NCBI GenBank assembly: GCA_945875585.1
Contig: CAMCLK010000032.1
Location: forward strand, 1-57,806
Source: Candidatus Kuenenia stuttgartensis
GTDB lineage: Bacteria > Planctomycetota > Planctomycetia > Gemmatales > Gemmataceae
DNA length: 57,806 bases
Reading direction: 5' to 3'
The notes below the pieces were generated by a model. It was not told where the DNA came from, made no database searches, and saw only the letters and a list, made by a program, of their open reading frames with translations. A program made the translations under genes and the position numbers. Below, one piece after another: positions 1 to 9,522 of the stretch. How positions within the stretch are numbered: the first letter of the stretch is position 1; every line of letters starts with the position of its first letter.

Positions 1-560
1 CGCTGGTGAAATCATCGGTCGAAGAGACGTTAAACGGTCTTCAGGATGTCGAGGAGGACAGTCTTTGCTGTACCGGCAAATTCGATAGGAGGCCAGAGCG
101 TGTGGACACCCGATCGGGGAGCCAGAGCCGAAAGCTTCATAGCAAAGCAGGGGAGGTGACTTTGCAGGAGGACAAGGAAAACTGGCAGTCGATTGTCTGG
201 CATCTGAAGTCGAGTGGGCTTTCGGGTGTCCGGCTGGTGGTAAGTGACAAATGCTTCGGGCTGGTGGAGGCGGTGAGTCAGTGATATCCCAAAGCAGACT
301 GGCAGCGTTGCGTTTTCCATTTTCACAGGAATATTCTTGTCAAGGTGTCCCGGGAAAAAATGGCCGAAGTAGCTCCCATGCTCAGAAAAACTGGGATGCT
401 GCCATGGTAAAGGTGCCAGCGTGAAAGAGAAACTTTTAGCCATGCGACTGCAAGCGGCGGCGAAAATATTGGAGGCATCTGGCCGCGACGCAATGGGAAG
501 CCAGACGGAACCTCGATATGGACAGATTCAATAACCTCGACTCAACCAAGGAGGAATTAA
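1..560 (+). pseudogene. Decayed IS256-family transposase, 5' end outside window
   Basis: Fragments of a mutator/IS256-type transposase can be read in order on the plus strand. They are RSGSQSRKLHSKAGEVTLQ, then WQSIVWHLKSSGLSGVRLVV, then a TGA stop after VEAVSQ, then a segment like YPKADWQRCVFHFHRNI, then KEKLLAMRLQAAAKILEA and finally LDMDRFNNLDSTKEE. The frame is broken by stops and by at least two deletions: the central catalytic region is missing after VTLQ, and a second deletion follows KILEA near 475. The same gene lies inverted at the right edge of the window (57528-57806). Comparison with it shows that 173 bp were lost between two AGGCA repeats. Similarity continues past the coding end to about 600. 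This copy cannot make transposase. Confidence 0.85.
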
Positions 561-637
561 TACCAAATCCACTCATGATAAAATCAATTCATGAAGCCAT
601 TACTGACTTGTCGTAAAATCGTTCAATTATGCGCGAA

Positions 638-1744
638 TCAGTGAAAATATCCAGCAACCATATTCAGACAGGCCGGGGAATTGGCAAGCAGTCGATTTCG
701 AAGGACACTGATCTCGCCGCCTAGGCCCATATCGATTGATTCAGCAGCGGCCCACAATTTCAGTGCCCTGTTACCGAGACCGGATTCAGCCGCCATCGAA
801 CCGGCCATTATCAAGCATTTCGCCTGATGGTCACCAAAACGTTCCGCTGCAGATTCCATCAAATTCGAAGCGTCGCTTGGATTTCCCGCTTCTACCATGG
901 TTTCAGCCAAACCTTGTGTCGCAAGCCAGGCAAGCTCCTTGTCGGCGTTTATTTCCAGCATCCTAAAAATGGACTCGGCCTGTGCCAAATCGCCATTCTC
1001 ACGAATCAGACGGGCTAACAATAGCCGGCCCATAGGCTCGCTCACCCTTTGCAGCATGGCAATAGCTTCAGACCGTCTTTCGAGCCTGGCCAGAATCACC
1101 CCCCGATCAAAGCTGGAAAGCCACGTCTGTCCAAGAGCCTTTGTGAGCTTCAGTTCGAGGCGCGATAAGTGCCCAATGCGTAAGATTGTTTTGGCTTTGG
1201 TTTCGGGCGACAACCAGCCAGCATCCACAAGGGTCATTAAACATTTTGACTCAGCGACAACTCGGTTTGCGGCACTCATAACGGAGGAATCCCGCTCCGA
1301 TACGGTGCTAAGCCGCCATGCAAATGCTGCGGGAGGCGCCATAGCGAGCATCAAAGCTGCGAGTCCCAGCCATGGGTTGTTATCCTTTCCAACTGTAGAC
1401 CCCACACCAAGGTAAATCCAGGCGGAGGCACTAAGAGCCGCAGCGGTTCGAAGCAAAAGTGGCCTCCCGGGAAAATCCCAAGACCCATAAATCATTACGG
1501 ATTCTGTTAAGCCAAATAAGATGGCCAGAATGGGCAGAGTTGCCTGAAAGCTTAAACGATTCGGCAATCGACAGGCAATCCACCAACCTGCCACAGAGGA
1601 CAGCGCAAATTGCGATAGTACAAGACGCCACGGCCCCCATCCTAGGGGCCCAAGGCCTCGATCCCAACGATCCTGAGGGCACGCTAATACCATCAAAATA
1701 AATAAAGTGACAACTTTGGCAGGAATTAACCATTCCCATTTCAT
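638..1744 (-). CDS. Membrane protein with C-terminal TPR-like repeats
   Basis: 368 aa from the ATG at 1744, which overlaps the TGA of the upstream gene as ATGA; the frame is open further upstream but that start is not needed. The first ~150 residues hold about five hydrophobic segments, including VVTLFILMVLACP and LGLAALMLAMAPPAAFAW. The remaining ~200 residues are Ala/Leu-rich helical repeats with TPR-like spacing (RLERRSEAIAMLQRV, ENGDLAQAESIFRML, EAGNPSDASNLMESAAERFG). This suggests an integral membrane protein with a soluble protein-protein interaction domain. It is the last gene of a four-gene operon with a DUF1559 protein, a lipoprotein and another membrane protein. The specific family is not recognised. 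Confidence 0.75.
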   Translation of the reverse strand: MKWEWLIPAKVVTLFILMVLACPQDRWDRGLGPLGWGPWRLVLSQFALSSVAGWWIACRLPNRLSFQATLPILAILFGLTESVMIYGSWDFPGRPLLLRTAAALSASAWIYLGVGSTVGKDNNPWLGLAALMLAMAPPAAFAWRLSTVSERDSSVMSAANRVVAESKCLMTLVDAGWLSPETKAKTILRIGHLSRLELKLTKALGQTWLSSFDRGVILARLERRSEAIAMLQRVSEPMGRLLLARLIRENGDLAQAESIFRMLEINADKELAWLATQGLAETMVEAGNPSDASNLMESAAERFGDHQAKCLIMAGSMAAESGLGNRALKLWAAAESIDMGLGGEISVLRNRLLANSPACLNMVAGYFH

Positions 1745-2715
1745 AAACTGCCCGCCATGTCTCGGGAAAGTCGTCGGTCTCTGAACTTCCAAATCATGCC
1801 ATCCAGCCAATAATGGGTGAAGGCAGCCCAAAGGTTCAGCAGAATCCACAGTCTTGCAGAGCCAGGATAAGCCTCAGCCAACACACCTAATGTGCCGATA
1901 AATGTAAGGTACATAAGCAGAAACGCGCCCCAATTTCTGGCCAACTTGCCAATGAGTCCAGCAGCATTTGATCGGTTAGCGGAATAAGTGGAAATGAAAG
2001 CAATATATTCCCACGCATGAACAATTGATGAGGAGAATAGCAACCATGCCAAAAAACGTCCTGTTGAGAATTGGCAAGCCAAAATGATCCAGCCATAAAG
2101 CGCGCTTATGCTGGTGATATAAAGAATTCTCGGAATGGCCTTTTTTTGCCCGGGCCAGAACGTAAGCAAGATCATTCCAGAAGCTAATGCGACAAAAATG
2201 ATGTCAGTAATACCCAACAAAGTCGAGGCAATTGTGTTTGGATTAATCCATTTGAAGGACCACTCGACTGGGCGGACTAAAGCATAAAATACCAGCAGCC
2301 GCATACTCCATTTGTCAAATAATGGTCGATTTTGACCAAATTTAAGACCGTACATTCGAGATATACCAGCATGCTGAGAACCGAAATGCCAGGCGTTCCA
2401 AATATGATCAGCAATTGCCAGGCATAGCAAAGTCCCGCTTGATATCCAAATACCAGAAACCACAATCGCAGTTGCAATAAAAGACGCAGGAAGCCACCAT
2501 CCAAGATTTTTGCGGCGATCAGGGTCTGCAGTCACTACCACCAAAGTTAGCCAACGATGTGGTAGCGTGAGATAGTAGGCTTGCCAAAAATCGAAGGATA
2601 TAAACGCGGGGAACGATTGGTTCAGAAAAAGTAGCGGCGGCCAGCAGACCGCCGCTACGAGTATTGGATCCATCAACGAAATAAATCGCTTGGAAAAAAA
2701 GCGGGGTTCAGTCAT
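1741..2715 (-). CDS. Multi-pass membrane protein with conserved-looking His motifs
   Basis: 324 aa with about eight hydrophobic segments. ATGA overlaps join it to the lipoprotein gene upstream and the TPR gene downstream. Histidines and aromatics cluster in LTLPHRWLTL, IADHIWNAWHFGSQHAG, SSSIVHAWEYIAF and FTHYWLDGMIWKFRD. Paired His residues inside predicted helices resemble metal-binding integral membrane enzymes such as carotenoid oxygenases of the Brp/Blh type or desaturase-like proteins. That is only a resemblance; I do not recognise the family. Translational coupling on both sides suggests that it works with its neighbours. Confidence 0.75.
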   Translation of the reverse strand: MTEPRFFSKRFISLMDPILVAAVCWPPLLFLNQSFPAFISFDFWQAYYLTLPHRWLTLVVVTADPDRRKNLGWWLPASFIATAIVVSGIWISSGTLLCLAIADHIWNAWHFGSQHAGISRMYGLKFGQNRPLFDKWSMRLLVFYALVRPVEWSFKWINPNTIASTLLGITDIIFVALASGMILLTFWPGQKKAIPRILYITSISALYGWIILACQFSTGRFLAWLLFSSSIVHAWEYIAFISTYSANRSNAAGLIGKLARNWGAFLLMYLTFIGTLGVLAEAYPGSARLWILLNLWAAFTHYWLDGMIWKFRDRRLSRDMAGSL

Positions 2716-3077
2716 TTGACTGGCGCGTTTTTCAATTTCCAGTCGCTTCCTACCTTCTCGAAAGTCCAGCTCTTCTCACCTAACAAGGATCCACCGGGAG
2801 CAAAAATCTTCAATCCGCAGGAGGCGGAGGCTCCATCAACCTTGGGTTTTCCGACCAACTGAACTTCTACAGATGAGGTGGAAATATACGATACATCCCC
2901 TCCTTTGATTACGATCTGTTCTAATTTGGTTGGATTGCCGGAATAGTCGGGAATATCCTCAATCAATCGTACGATTTTATTGGAATCTTCACTTCCAAAA
3001 TCAACCGACTTTGGTGAGGGTTCTCCACATCCGGCGAAAAGTCCGAAGAGACCGAAAGTAATAATAATGTTACGCAT
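2712..3077 (-). CDS. Small secreted lipoprotein
   Basis: 121 aa from the ATG at 3077, which has GGAG nine bases upstream; a TTG two codons earlier is less likely. The N-terminus is a lipoprotein signal, MRNIIITFGLFGLFAGC, with the lipobox LFAGC followed by GEPSP. The rest is a small domain ending in EKSWTFEKVGSDWKLKNAPVK, the kind of ending seen in hypothetical lipoproteins encoded next to DUF1559 genes in planctomycetes. It starts 34 bp after the DUF1559 gene and ends overlapping the membrane-protein gene by four bases, so it is an operon member. No enzymatic motif is visible. Confidence 0.75.
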   Translation of the reverse strand: MRNIIITFGLFGLFAGCGEPSPKSVDFGSEDSNKIVRLIEDIPDYSGNPTKLEQIVIKGGDVSYISTSSVEVQLVGKPKVDGASASCGLKIFAPGGSLLGEKSWTFEKVGSDWKLKNAPVK

Positions 3078-3111
3078 AATCAACAGCTCCGATTATTTGA
3101 GAATTAGCAAA

Positions 3112-4287
3112 TCATTCGGCATTGACAGCTTCCATGCCAGACTTGGAACCGAGCGCTTGCCACGTGGTTCGGCTTATGGAATCGCGTATGAATTTAACCG
3201 ATCCATCAGCGAATGCCCCGTTTACCCCGCCGGAATGCTGGCTTCGGGCAGCCACTTGCCACTGACCACCGTTGGCCGCACTCACATTGCGATCTTGCCG
3301 ACAATACATAGGGTCTCCGGTGGGCTTCGCACCAGGCGAATTGTCTGTAGGGCATCCTTGTGAAACATCAGTGCCAGGCGAATTTGGTGGAAAATTGGTA
3401 CTAAATGAGTTGCCCCCCATCATGGGACACAATATTGATCCGCGAATATCGCGGTTCATTCCCGATGGAGAGCTGCTGGAAGTCCGGCCATCTGCGGTGT
3501 GGTTAGCCAATACCTCGCTGAACATTACAGTGTTAGAGGTGCCATCGAGAATACCGGAGAGTCGCGTTCCCTTGCCAACTCCCATACGTTCTCCATACGG
3601 GTATTTGACAACGTTTGTGACAACACTAAAAACTCCCGACAAATTTTGATTCCCACTAGGTGAGGCATCTCGCATGGTGCCGCCGCCAAAACAGGCAACA
3701 TAATTGGCTTTGCGATTATTTTCGATCGATAAATCGTTATAATCGATGTCAGACTGTAAAGAGCTGGGGCAAGTAAGAAGTTTTTTGGCAAAACTTTGAG
3801 TGTCGATATCAGGCCTACGCAGAGGGGTGCCATCGAGGTTGTCCCAAGGGCATGCCTCGTCAACATCGTCAACCATTATCCCTTTTTGAACGCGCTGTTC
3901 CAAGGAGCTCTCCTCAAGGTAAGCATATACATGTTGGATCCATGCTGGGCCGTACACGTGGGAGCCAGATGTCAGTCCGCCACCCTGTGATCCGGTAACT
4001 ATAAAGGCAGGAAAATTTGCGGGAGATCGCCCATTGGTGTTGTTGGGCGGGGTTGTGTAAGAAGGACTGAATGAGCAATATCCAGGGGGAAGGCTGCCGG
4101 TAGTGCTTTCGAGATTGTGGCAAGCCATCGCCAATTGCTTTAATTTATTAGTACAGGTCATCCGATTGGCGGCTTCGCGGACCTTTTGCACCGCAGGTAC
4201 GAGTAAGCCAATCAGTACAGCGATGATGGCAATCACGACAAGCAATTCGATAAGGGTAAATGCTTGTCGGCTGTTGATCAATTTCAT
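3112..4287 (-). CDS. DUF1559 prepilin-like protein
   Basis: 391 aa. The N-terminus has a type IV pilin-like methylation and hydrophobic segment, [13 protein letters not shown], followed by the stereotyped [14 protein letters not shown] helix. The C-terminus carries [17 protein letters not shown], the H-x-G-x-N-x-x-x-x-D-G-S motif typical of DUF1559 (SBP_bac_10) proteins. Members are abundant in Planctomycetes and are thought to be exported as pseudopilin-like surface proteins; individual functions are mostly unknown. It heads the operon running down to 638. The 104-bp leader is very AT-rich, with GGAA eight bases before the start. Two paralogues lie at 23101 and 46549. Confidence 0.93.
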   Translation of the reverse strand: MKLINSRQAFTLIELLVVIAIIAVLIGLLVPAVQKVREAANRMTCTNKLKQLAMACHNLESTTGSLPPGYCSFSPSYTTPPNNTNGRSPANFPAFIVTGSQGGGLTSGSHVYGPAWIQHVYAYLEESSLEQRVQKGIMVDDVDEACPWDNLDGTPLRRPDIDTQSFAKKLLTCPSSLQSDIDYNDLSIENNRKANYVACFGGGTMRDASPSGNQNLSGVFSVVTNVVKYPYGERMGVGKGTRLSGILDGTSNTVMFSEVLANHTADGRTSSSSPSGMNRDIRGSILCPMMGGNSFSTNFPPNSPGTDVSQGCPTDNSPGAKPTGDPMYCRQDRNVSAANGGQWQVAARSQHSGGVNGAFADGSVKFIRDSISRTTWQALGSKSGMEAVNAE

Positions 4288-4391
4288 GGTGTTAGTTCCT
4301 TAGTCAAAAATTAGTACTATTTTTTTATAAAGAAAAAATGTTAATAATTGTTGTAGAGATGATGAGGAATTAGTGAATATCGTGTGGTGCC

Positions 4392-5588
4392 TTATTTTCC
4401 AACTCGTAGCAAATGGTTGTTGGTTCGGATTACCAAACCATCTGAAATCACTGCCGGTGTCGCGTGAATTTCTTCATCCAGAGTATTAGCACTAATCTTT
4501 TTAAAAACGGGAGAGGCATCAATCATATGGCAGATACCTTTCTGATCGAAAGCAAGAATGGTTTTATTCACTGCCAAAAGCGAGGCGTGGTGTGCCTTTC
4601 CCAATCGTTCGGTCCACTGTTTTTTTCCGGTCTTTGGGTCGAGGCACCACGCTATACCTTGATCTGTGACTCCAAACACCAATCCCTGTGCCGCAACGGG
4701 AGAGCAGGTATAAAGCGCGTTGGCAGATTCCTTCCAAGCAACTACACCACCACCGGCTAAGTTGATTCCCCAAAGCGTGTTGGTTGGGCTGCTGCCGGAG
4801 AGTACCGCCATGCCCCCAGTAATAGCCGGAGCCGCGACGAATTTTTCGGTTGGCGTTTCCACCCGCCAATTCACCTTCCCGGTTTTCGGTTCGAAGGATG
4901 TCAGAGAGCGGCAACCTGCAACAAGCATTTGGCCGGCATCTTTGCCGGGCACGGGGATGCTGAACGAGCGCACCGAGTTATCACGGTTATGCCGCCATTT
5001 TGATTCACCCGTGGCAGGGTCGAGTGCCGTAACAAATCCTTTGGCATCGTTGTCAGCCGCGAGCACCAACAGTCCGTTTTGAAACATAGGGGTGCTGCAA
5101 AAACCGTGCTTGTTGACATATTGGCCGAGGTCCTTGCGCCATACCTCTTTGCCACCATGCTCAAATGCTGTCAGCACATGACGGTCTTTATCGAGAAAAC
5201 TGACGTATACAAGAGTCGAGGTAGCCAAGGGAGTGCTATTGGCACACGAGCTAAGTTGATGTCGTGTTTCCAAAGGTGAACGCAGGACCGTACTCCTCCA
5301 TTCTTCCTTACCGCTGGCTAGGTCGTGGCACAGAAGCAAACGCTCTCCGGTCTCTTCAATACAGCTGGTGAGAAAAACTTTGGGGCCAGCAATCACGGGA
5401 GACGAGAAGCCTGTTCCGGGCACTTTCACCTTCCAGCGGATATTGCGGTCTGTTCCCCATTCCTGAGGAATCGAGACGCCTGTTGCGACGCCATCAGCAT
5501 TGGGACCGCGGAATTGGTTCCAATCCGCTGCGCAGGCGGCACCTGCCAGAGTGAGAATTGCCAACACCAGCCCCAAAAAAGATTTCAT
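4392..5588 (-). CDS. Secreted PQQ-like beta-propeller protein
   Basis: 398 aa from the ATG at 5588, which overlaps the stop of the upstream gene as ATGA. A signal peptide (MKSFLGLVLAILTLAGAACA) is followed directly by DWNQFRGPNADGV, the usual opening of planctomycete outer-membrane-assembly BamB-like/PQQ repeat proteins. Repeated blade motifs such as LDPATGESKWR, FEPKTGKVNWRV and LDPKTGKKQWTERLG indicate a seven- or eight-bladed propeller. Whether it binds PQQ cannot be decided; most such proteins are not proven quinoproteins. It is the last gene of the six-gene operon starting at 13851. Confidence 0.9.
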   Translation of the reverse strand: MKSFLGLVLAILTLAGAACAADWNQFRGPNADGVATGVSIPQEWGTDRNIRWKVKVPGTGFSSPVIAGPKVFLTSCIEETGERLLLCHDLASGKEEWRSTVLRSPLETRHQLSSCANSTPLATSTLVYVSFLDKDRHVLTAFEHGGKEVWRKDLGQYVNKHGFCSTPMFQNGLLVLAADNDAKGFVTALDPATGESKWRHNRDNSVRSFSIPVPGKDAGQMLVAGCRSLTSFEPKTGKVNWRVETPTEKFVAAPAITGGMAVLSGSSPTNTLWGINLAGGGVVAWKESANALYTCSPVAAQGLVFGVTDQGIAWCLDPKTGKKQWTERLGKAHHASLLAVNKTILAFDQKGICHMIDASPVFKKISANTLDEEIHATPAVISDGLVIRTNNHLLRVGK

Positions 5589-7093
5589 CGTTTGTTTTCC
5601 ATTCCTTGGTCTTTCAGGATATCGGCCTTTAGCAAAACAATCGATCTGCAAAGGCTTACATAGCTTTCCGTGAGTTCACGGCGTTCAGGGTAAGTCGCGG
5701 CGTCTAATTTGAGTTTTTCGGCGGCATCCTCAAGCGACGCCAAGGTTGATTGGCGCGACGAAATATCGGCTGGGACCGCCTTCGCGGTCGATGAAACAAC
5801 AACAGGAGTGATGGCTGGCAAACTTACTGTCATTGCGTTGGCCTGACTGATTTCTCCGTTGGCTAAGCCGATCGCCACGTTTCCGTTTGAACCTGCAGAA
5901 ACCGAAACCGGCAGTGCTGGCAGAGATTTTAATACAGCGGAAACTTCGCCTTTAGCCGACCAAATTTTCGCGGATTTGTCTCGGCCGACGCTGAGCCAGC
6001 GGCCTTCCGGGAGTGCGGCAATCGCCATTACCCCGCCTTGATGAGCCATCCAGGAAGCAATTTCCTTGCCTTGATGGGCATCCCATAGACGGATCCAGCC
6101 ATCAGAAGATCCGGTGAGCAGAGCATTGCCATCGGCTTGCCATGCGATGGTAGGAACAGATGCTCCACCCGCGCGCAGGGCGTAAACCTTGGCGCCAGAT
6201 TCAGCCTCGGTCAGCAAGGTGGTACCGGAGCGGTCGGAGGTGGCTAGCAGTAGACCATCCGGACTGAAGCGGGCGTCGAGAACCCAGTCAATGTGATCTT
6301 TGACGGCATGAGTTTGGGCGCCATCATTCATATTGAATACTTTAATAATGCGCGATGGGCCACCGATGGCGATTCGGCCCGTGGCCGGGTGGAGATCCGC
6401 TGCCAATATGGTGTCAAATTCCTCGCCGAATTCCCGTCGTACCGCGGGTGGAGTCGCTTTGTGCAGAACCGCCTTACCGGATTTGCCTCCTTCGCCCCCG
6501 GCAATCAAAAGCCAATCGCCACTGGATCGGAGAACACGAACATCGGGTTCGCCAAATGGAATTGTCAAAGAACCTACCGATACAGCGCCAGACAATGGGC
6601 GTGCCAAGGTGCCAGTCGGCATCCAGGCGATGGAAATCGGAGTGGGTAAAGGGGTCGCAAGGGCGGCGTTTGTGCGCGTTTCACCCGATGAGACAGCAGG
6701 TTTTGGAGTCATGACCACTGGTGTGGTGGGTAAGGATCTGGTCTTTGCCAAGTCTTTCCGTTCTGGTAATCCGGCTGCGATCCACCCTTCGATCATGACA
6801 AGTTCCGATTCAGGAATCCGGGCACTGTTGGGCGGCATGTGTGGTGCCTCGATATGAGACACCATGCGGTACAATAAGCTATCGCGAGGCTTGCCTGAAG
6901 CCACGGTAACGCCAGAGTCCGACCCGGCGAGGATCGTCGCCTTGGTGGTCATGTCCAACCCGCCTCGGGGGCGTTCGCCGTTGTGGCAGTTGAGGCAGTG
7001 CTTTTTCAGCACTGGCTTCAGGTCCTCGAATGCCACTGGTGGCGCGGGCTGCTGGGCCAGCGCGAACATCACGAAAATCATCGTATTTTGCAT
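5585..7093 (-). CDS. Planctomycete cytochrome-domain and WD40 protein
   Basis: 502 aa. After a short hydrophobic leader comes a planctomycete-type cytochrome c domain (PF07635-like): C33-L-N-C36-H37 followed by GERPRGGLDM, and the distal MPP in HMPPNSARIPE. Residues ~130-440 contain WD40 repeats (DWVLDARFSPDGLLLATSD, AWQADGNALLTGSSDGWIRLWD, SVGRDKSAKIWS). This pairing is common next to DUF1501 and DUF1549/DUF1553 genes. The protein is expected in the periplasm as a heme protein on a propeller scaffold. It starts nine bases after the DUF1549/DUF1553 gene and overlaps the PQQ-like gene by four bases. Its substrate is unknown. Confidence 0.9.
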   Translation of the reverse strand: MQNTMIFVMFALAQQPAPPVAFEDLKPVLKKHCLNCHNGERPRGGLDMTTKATILAGSDSGVTVASGKPRDSLLYRMVSHIEAPHMPPNSARIPESELVMIEGWIAAGLPERKDLAKTRSLPTTPVVMTPKPAVSSGETRTNAALATPLPTPISIAWMPTGTLARPLSGAVSVGSLTIPFGEPDVRVLRSSGDWLLIAGGEGGKSGKAVLHKATPPAVRREFGEEFDTILAADLHPATGRIAIGGPSRIIKVFNMNDGAQTHAVKDHIDWVLDARFSPDGLLLATSDRSGTTLLTEAESGAKVYALRAGGASVPTIAWQADGNALLTGSSDGWIRLWDAHQGKEIASWMAHQGGVMAIAALPEGRWLSVGRDKSAKIWSAKGEVSAVLKSLPALPVSVSAGSNGNVAIGLANGEISQANAMTVSLPAITPVVVSSTAKAVPADISSRQSTLASLEDAAEKLKLDAATYPERRELTESYVSLCRSIVLLKADILKDQGMENKR

Positions 7094-7102
7094 GACCGGT
7101 TC

Positions 7103-9517
7103 TCAGTGGTTGAACATGAATTCACGGGAATTGAGGAGCGACCAGAAAAGGTCCTCGAGCATCGCGCGTTTGTCGGGTGCCGCGGCCGCAAGAGAACCCA
7201 GTCTTTCTCGTTCCTTGCTGGTGGGTTTGCGTGACAAAGCCACTAGATAAAGCTGTTCCGCGACAACGAGCGTGTCTTTTTCGTTCGCCAGTAATCCTTT
7301 GAGCCGCGAGCCAGATGTGACCTTAACGGATGTGTTTTCTCCGTTTAAGAGGTGGAGGGCTTGTGACAGGGTTGGTTCCGATTTCACTTCGCACGCGCAT
7401 GGGGTCTCGCGGGTGGCTCGGCCGAACGTGGAGAGGAAGTGATTGGTCGTTCGACCATCCAATAGCTGGACCGCGCGGGTACCCGTTGGAAAACCGGGAA
7501 ACTTGTTCGCGTCGCCGGTAGCTTGTGCCAGGCAATCGAGCAAAACCTCCGCGCGCATCCGCCTGATGTTGGCTACCGCAAAAGCGGAACTATCGGCTTG
7601 CGACGGATCGCGCTTGGTGGTTGATAACTGATAGGTTCTGGACTGGCAGATCAGCACGGCCAACTTGCGGATATCGAATTTATATTCAATCAGTTTTTTT
7701 GCCAGAAGGTCAAGCAGTTCCGGATTGCTGGGCGGGTTTGACGAGCGGACGTCGTCGACCGGTTCCACAATGCCCCGGCCGAGGAAGTGTGCCCAGACAG
7801 AATTGGACACGTGTCTGGCAAAATAAGGGTTTGTGGAATCACGAACCCAGCGGGCAAGAACATCCCGGCGATCCTGATTGCCTGCAATGGGCGCGGTGGA
7901 ACGGTCTCCCAAGAATCTGGGAGAAACCGACTTGTGGGTCAGGGGATGCTCGATCTCGCCATCGCCCCTATTGAAGATCGTGACTTCGCGTGGTTCCGGA
8001 GATGATTTATAACCGATCTGGGCGAAGAATGCCGTGAAACCGTAATAGTCGTCCATTGTCCAGCGATCGAATGGGTGGTTGTGGCATTGCGCGCACTGGA
8101 TGCGCATCCCCAAAAAGGCTTGCGCCACGTTTTCTGCCAGTGTGGCTGGTTCTGTTTCAGTCTGATAATAATTGGCCGCGGGTTTTTCGAAAGTACCTCC
8201 GGTGGTCGAGAGGATTTCCGCCACAACCTGGTCGATAGTCGCACCGGAACGGATTCTCTCTCGAAGCCATTCGTGGTATTTTCCAATTCCCTTGGGGCTG
8301 GCACCATTGGCAGTCCGTATCTGCATCATTTCCGCAAATTTCATTACCCAAATGTCGGTAAATTCCTGCCTGGCTGCCATCGCTTCCACAATTTTGTCGC
8401 GTTTATTCGCGCTCGTGTCAGCGAGGAAGGAGGCCAGTTCGGAAGCTTCGGGAAGGCGACCGTTGAGGTCGATCGAAACCCGGCGGAGGAATGTCGCGTC
8501 TGAGCAGACATCAGCGGGCGACAGGTGCAATTTTGCCAATCGGCCATGAACAGCCACATCAACTTCATTGTTAGTGCGTACGGCGGGAAACTTGAACTGG
8601 CTCTCAGCAGGGCGAGTGATAACTGCCGCGCCCCCGGTTAAGGTCGCGAAGCGCGCCAGAATAAACGCTTCACCCCGGCCTGTGGGTTTCACCAATCCGT
8701 TATTGTCGGGGGTGGCGACGCCGTCGTTGCTAGAATAAAAGGCGCTCAGGTGGGTTACATCACGCTGACTGCCGTCCGAATACAAGGCAGTCACGACGAT
8801 TTTTCCTGGTGTCTTCTTTTCCTCAAGGACCATCGCGGTTGGGCCCACTTGAATGGACACAGGTTGCGCCACAGTCTCTCCATCTTTTGCGGCGCCTTCG
8901 CGGATCCAGCGGATGAGCAACTGGTGAAAAGCTGAATTGGGTTCTATTTTGCGTCCACCGGTGTGTGGAACTGATCCAAGCGCTTTGGTCACGAGCAGTG
9001 ATGTTTCGGGTTTGGCCTGATTGATCCGCCTTTCCGGGATTTCCTCCACGAGGCGGAAGTGGTCTCCGAGGGGGTCGAAACCGAACAGTGAAAGTCTGAA
9101 TCCATCTTTACCAGCAGCGGCGCCATGGCATTTGCCCACATTGCAACCGGAGCGTGTCAAAATTGGCATAATATCACGGTCAAAGCTGACGGGTGTGGCC
9201 TGACCGGTTCCCTTGACTGCAAGCGGGATTTCAATTTTTCTACCTCCCGCTGAAACGACAACCACACCTTCGCCGTCATGAACACCACGAAGGGTGTCGC
9301 CATCCAGTCGCGCCAAACCTGCTGGACGTGTCTCAACTGTTGCGGACTTCATGATGTCTTCGGTGAGCCCGTCCTCACGTACGGAAATGATTCCCATGCG
9401 CTGGAAATCTTGTCCGGGGCGTAGATCGATTCGGGAGGGATAAACCTCAACCCGTGTCTGTAATGGATCGGCAAAGGTGAAAAGCGCGGCAACAAAAATC
9501 AGCATGATTGAGTCCAT
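7103..9517 (-). CDS. DUF1549/DUF1553 (PSD1-type) cytochrome-like protein
   Basis: 804 aa from the ATG at 9517; a TTG at 9526 overlapping the previous stop, or an ATG at 9505, are alternatives. Order of parts: short signal segment; a bacterial Ig-like region (VEVYPSRIDLRPGQDF); a Cys motif CNVGKCHGAAAGKDGF near residue 125; a second Ig-like stretch; DUF1549 (FLRRVSIDLNGRLPEASELASFL); a canonical heme-type CAQCHNHPFDRW; then DUF1553 with NSVWAHFLGRGIVEPVDD and LLNSREFMFNH at the end. These large exported proteins are hallmarks of Planctomycetes and are often encoded with DUF1501 proteins, as here. The reaction is unknown. Confidence 0.92.
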   Translation of the reverse strand: MDSIMLIFVAALFTFADPLQTRVEVYPSRIDLRPGQDFQRMGIISVREDGLTEDIMKSATVETRPAGLARLDGDTLRGVHDGEGVVVVSAGGRKIEIPLAVKGTGQATPVSFDRDIMPILTRSGCNVGKCHGAAAGKDGFRLSLFGFDPLGDHFRLVEEIPERRINQAKPETSLLVTKALGSVPHTGGRKIEPNSAFHQLLIRWIREGAAKDGETVAQPVSIQVGPTAMVLEEKKTPGKIVVTALYSDGSQRDVTHLSAFYSSNDGVATPDNNGLVKPTGRGEAFILARFATLTGGAAVITRPAESQFKFPAVRTNNEVDVAVHGRLAKLHLSPADVCSDATFLRRVSIDLNGRLPEASELASFLADTSANKRDKIVEAMAARQEFTDIWVMKFAEMMQIRTANGASPKGIGKYHEWLRERIRSGATIDQVVAEILSTTGGTFEKPAANYYQTETEPATLAENVAQAFLGMRIQCAQCHNHPFDRWTMDDYYGFTAFFAQIGYKSSPEPREVTIFNRGDGEIEHPLTHKSVSPRFLGDRSTAPIAGNQDRRDVLARWVRDSTNPYFARHVSNSVWAHFLGRGIVEPVDDVRSSNPPSNPELLDLLAKKLIEYKFDIRKLAVLICQSRTYQLSTTKRDPSQADSSAFAVANIRRMRAEVLLDCLAQATGDANKFPGFPTGTRAVQLLDGRTTNHFLSTFGRATRETPCACEVKSEPTLSQALHLLNGENTSVKVTSGSRLKGLLANEKDTLVVAEQLYLVALSRKPTSKERERLGSLAAAAPDKRAMLEDLFWSLLNSREFMFNH

Positions 9518-9522
9518 CGGGG

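Noticed and set aside
30..443. 137-codon minus-strand open frame over the IS256 remnant
   Set aside because: It is antisense to recognisable transposase fragments and has no ribosome site or known motif.
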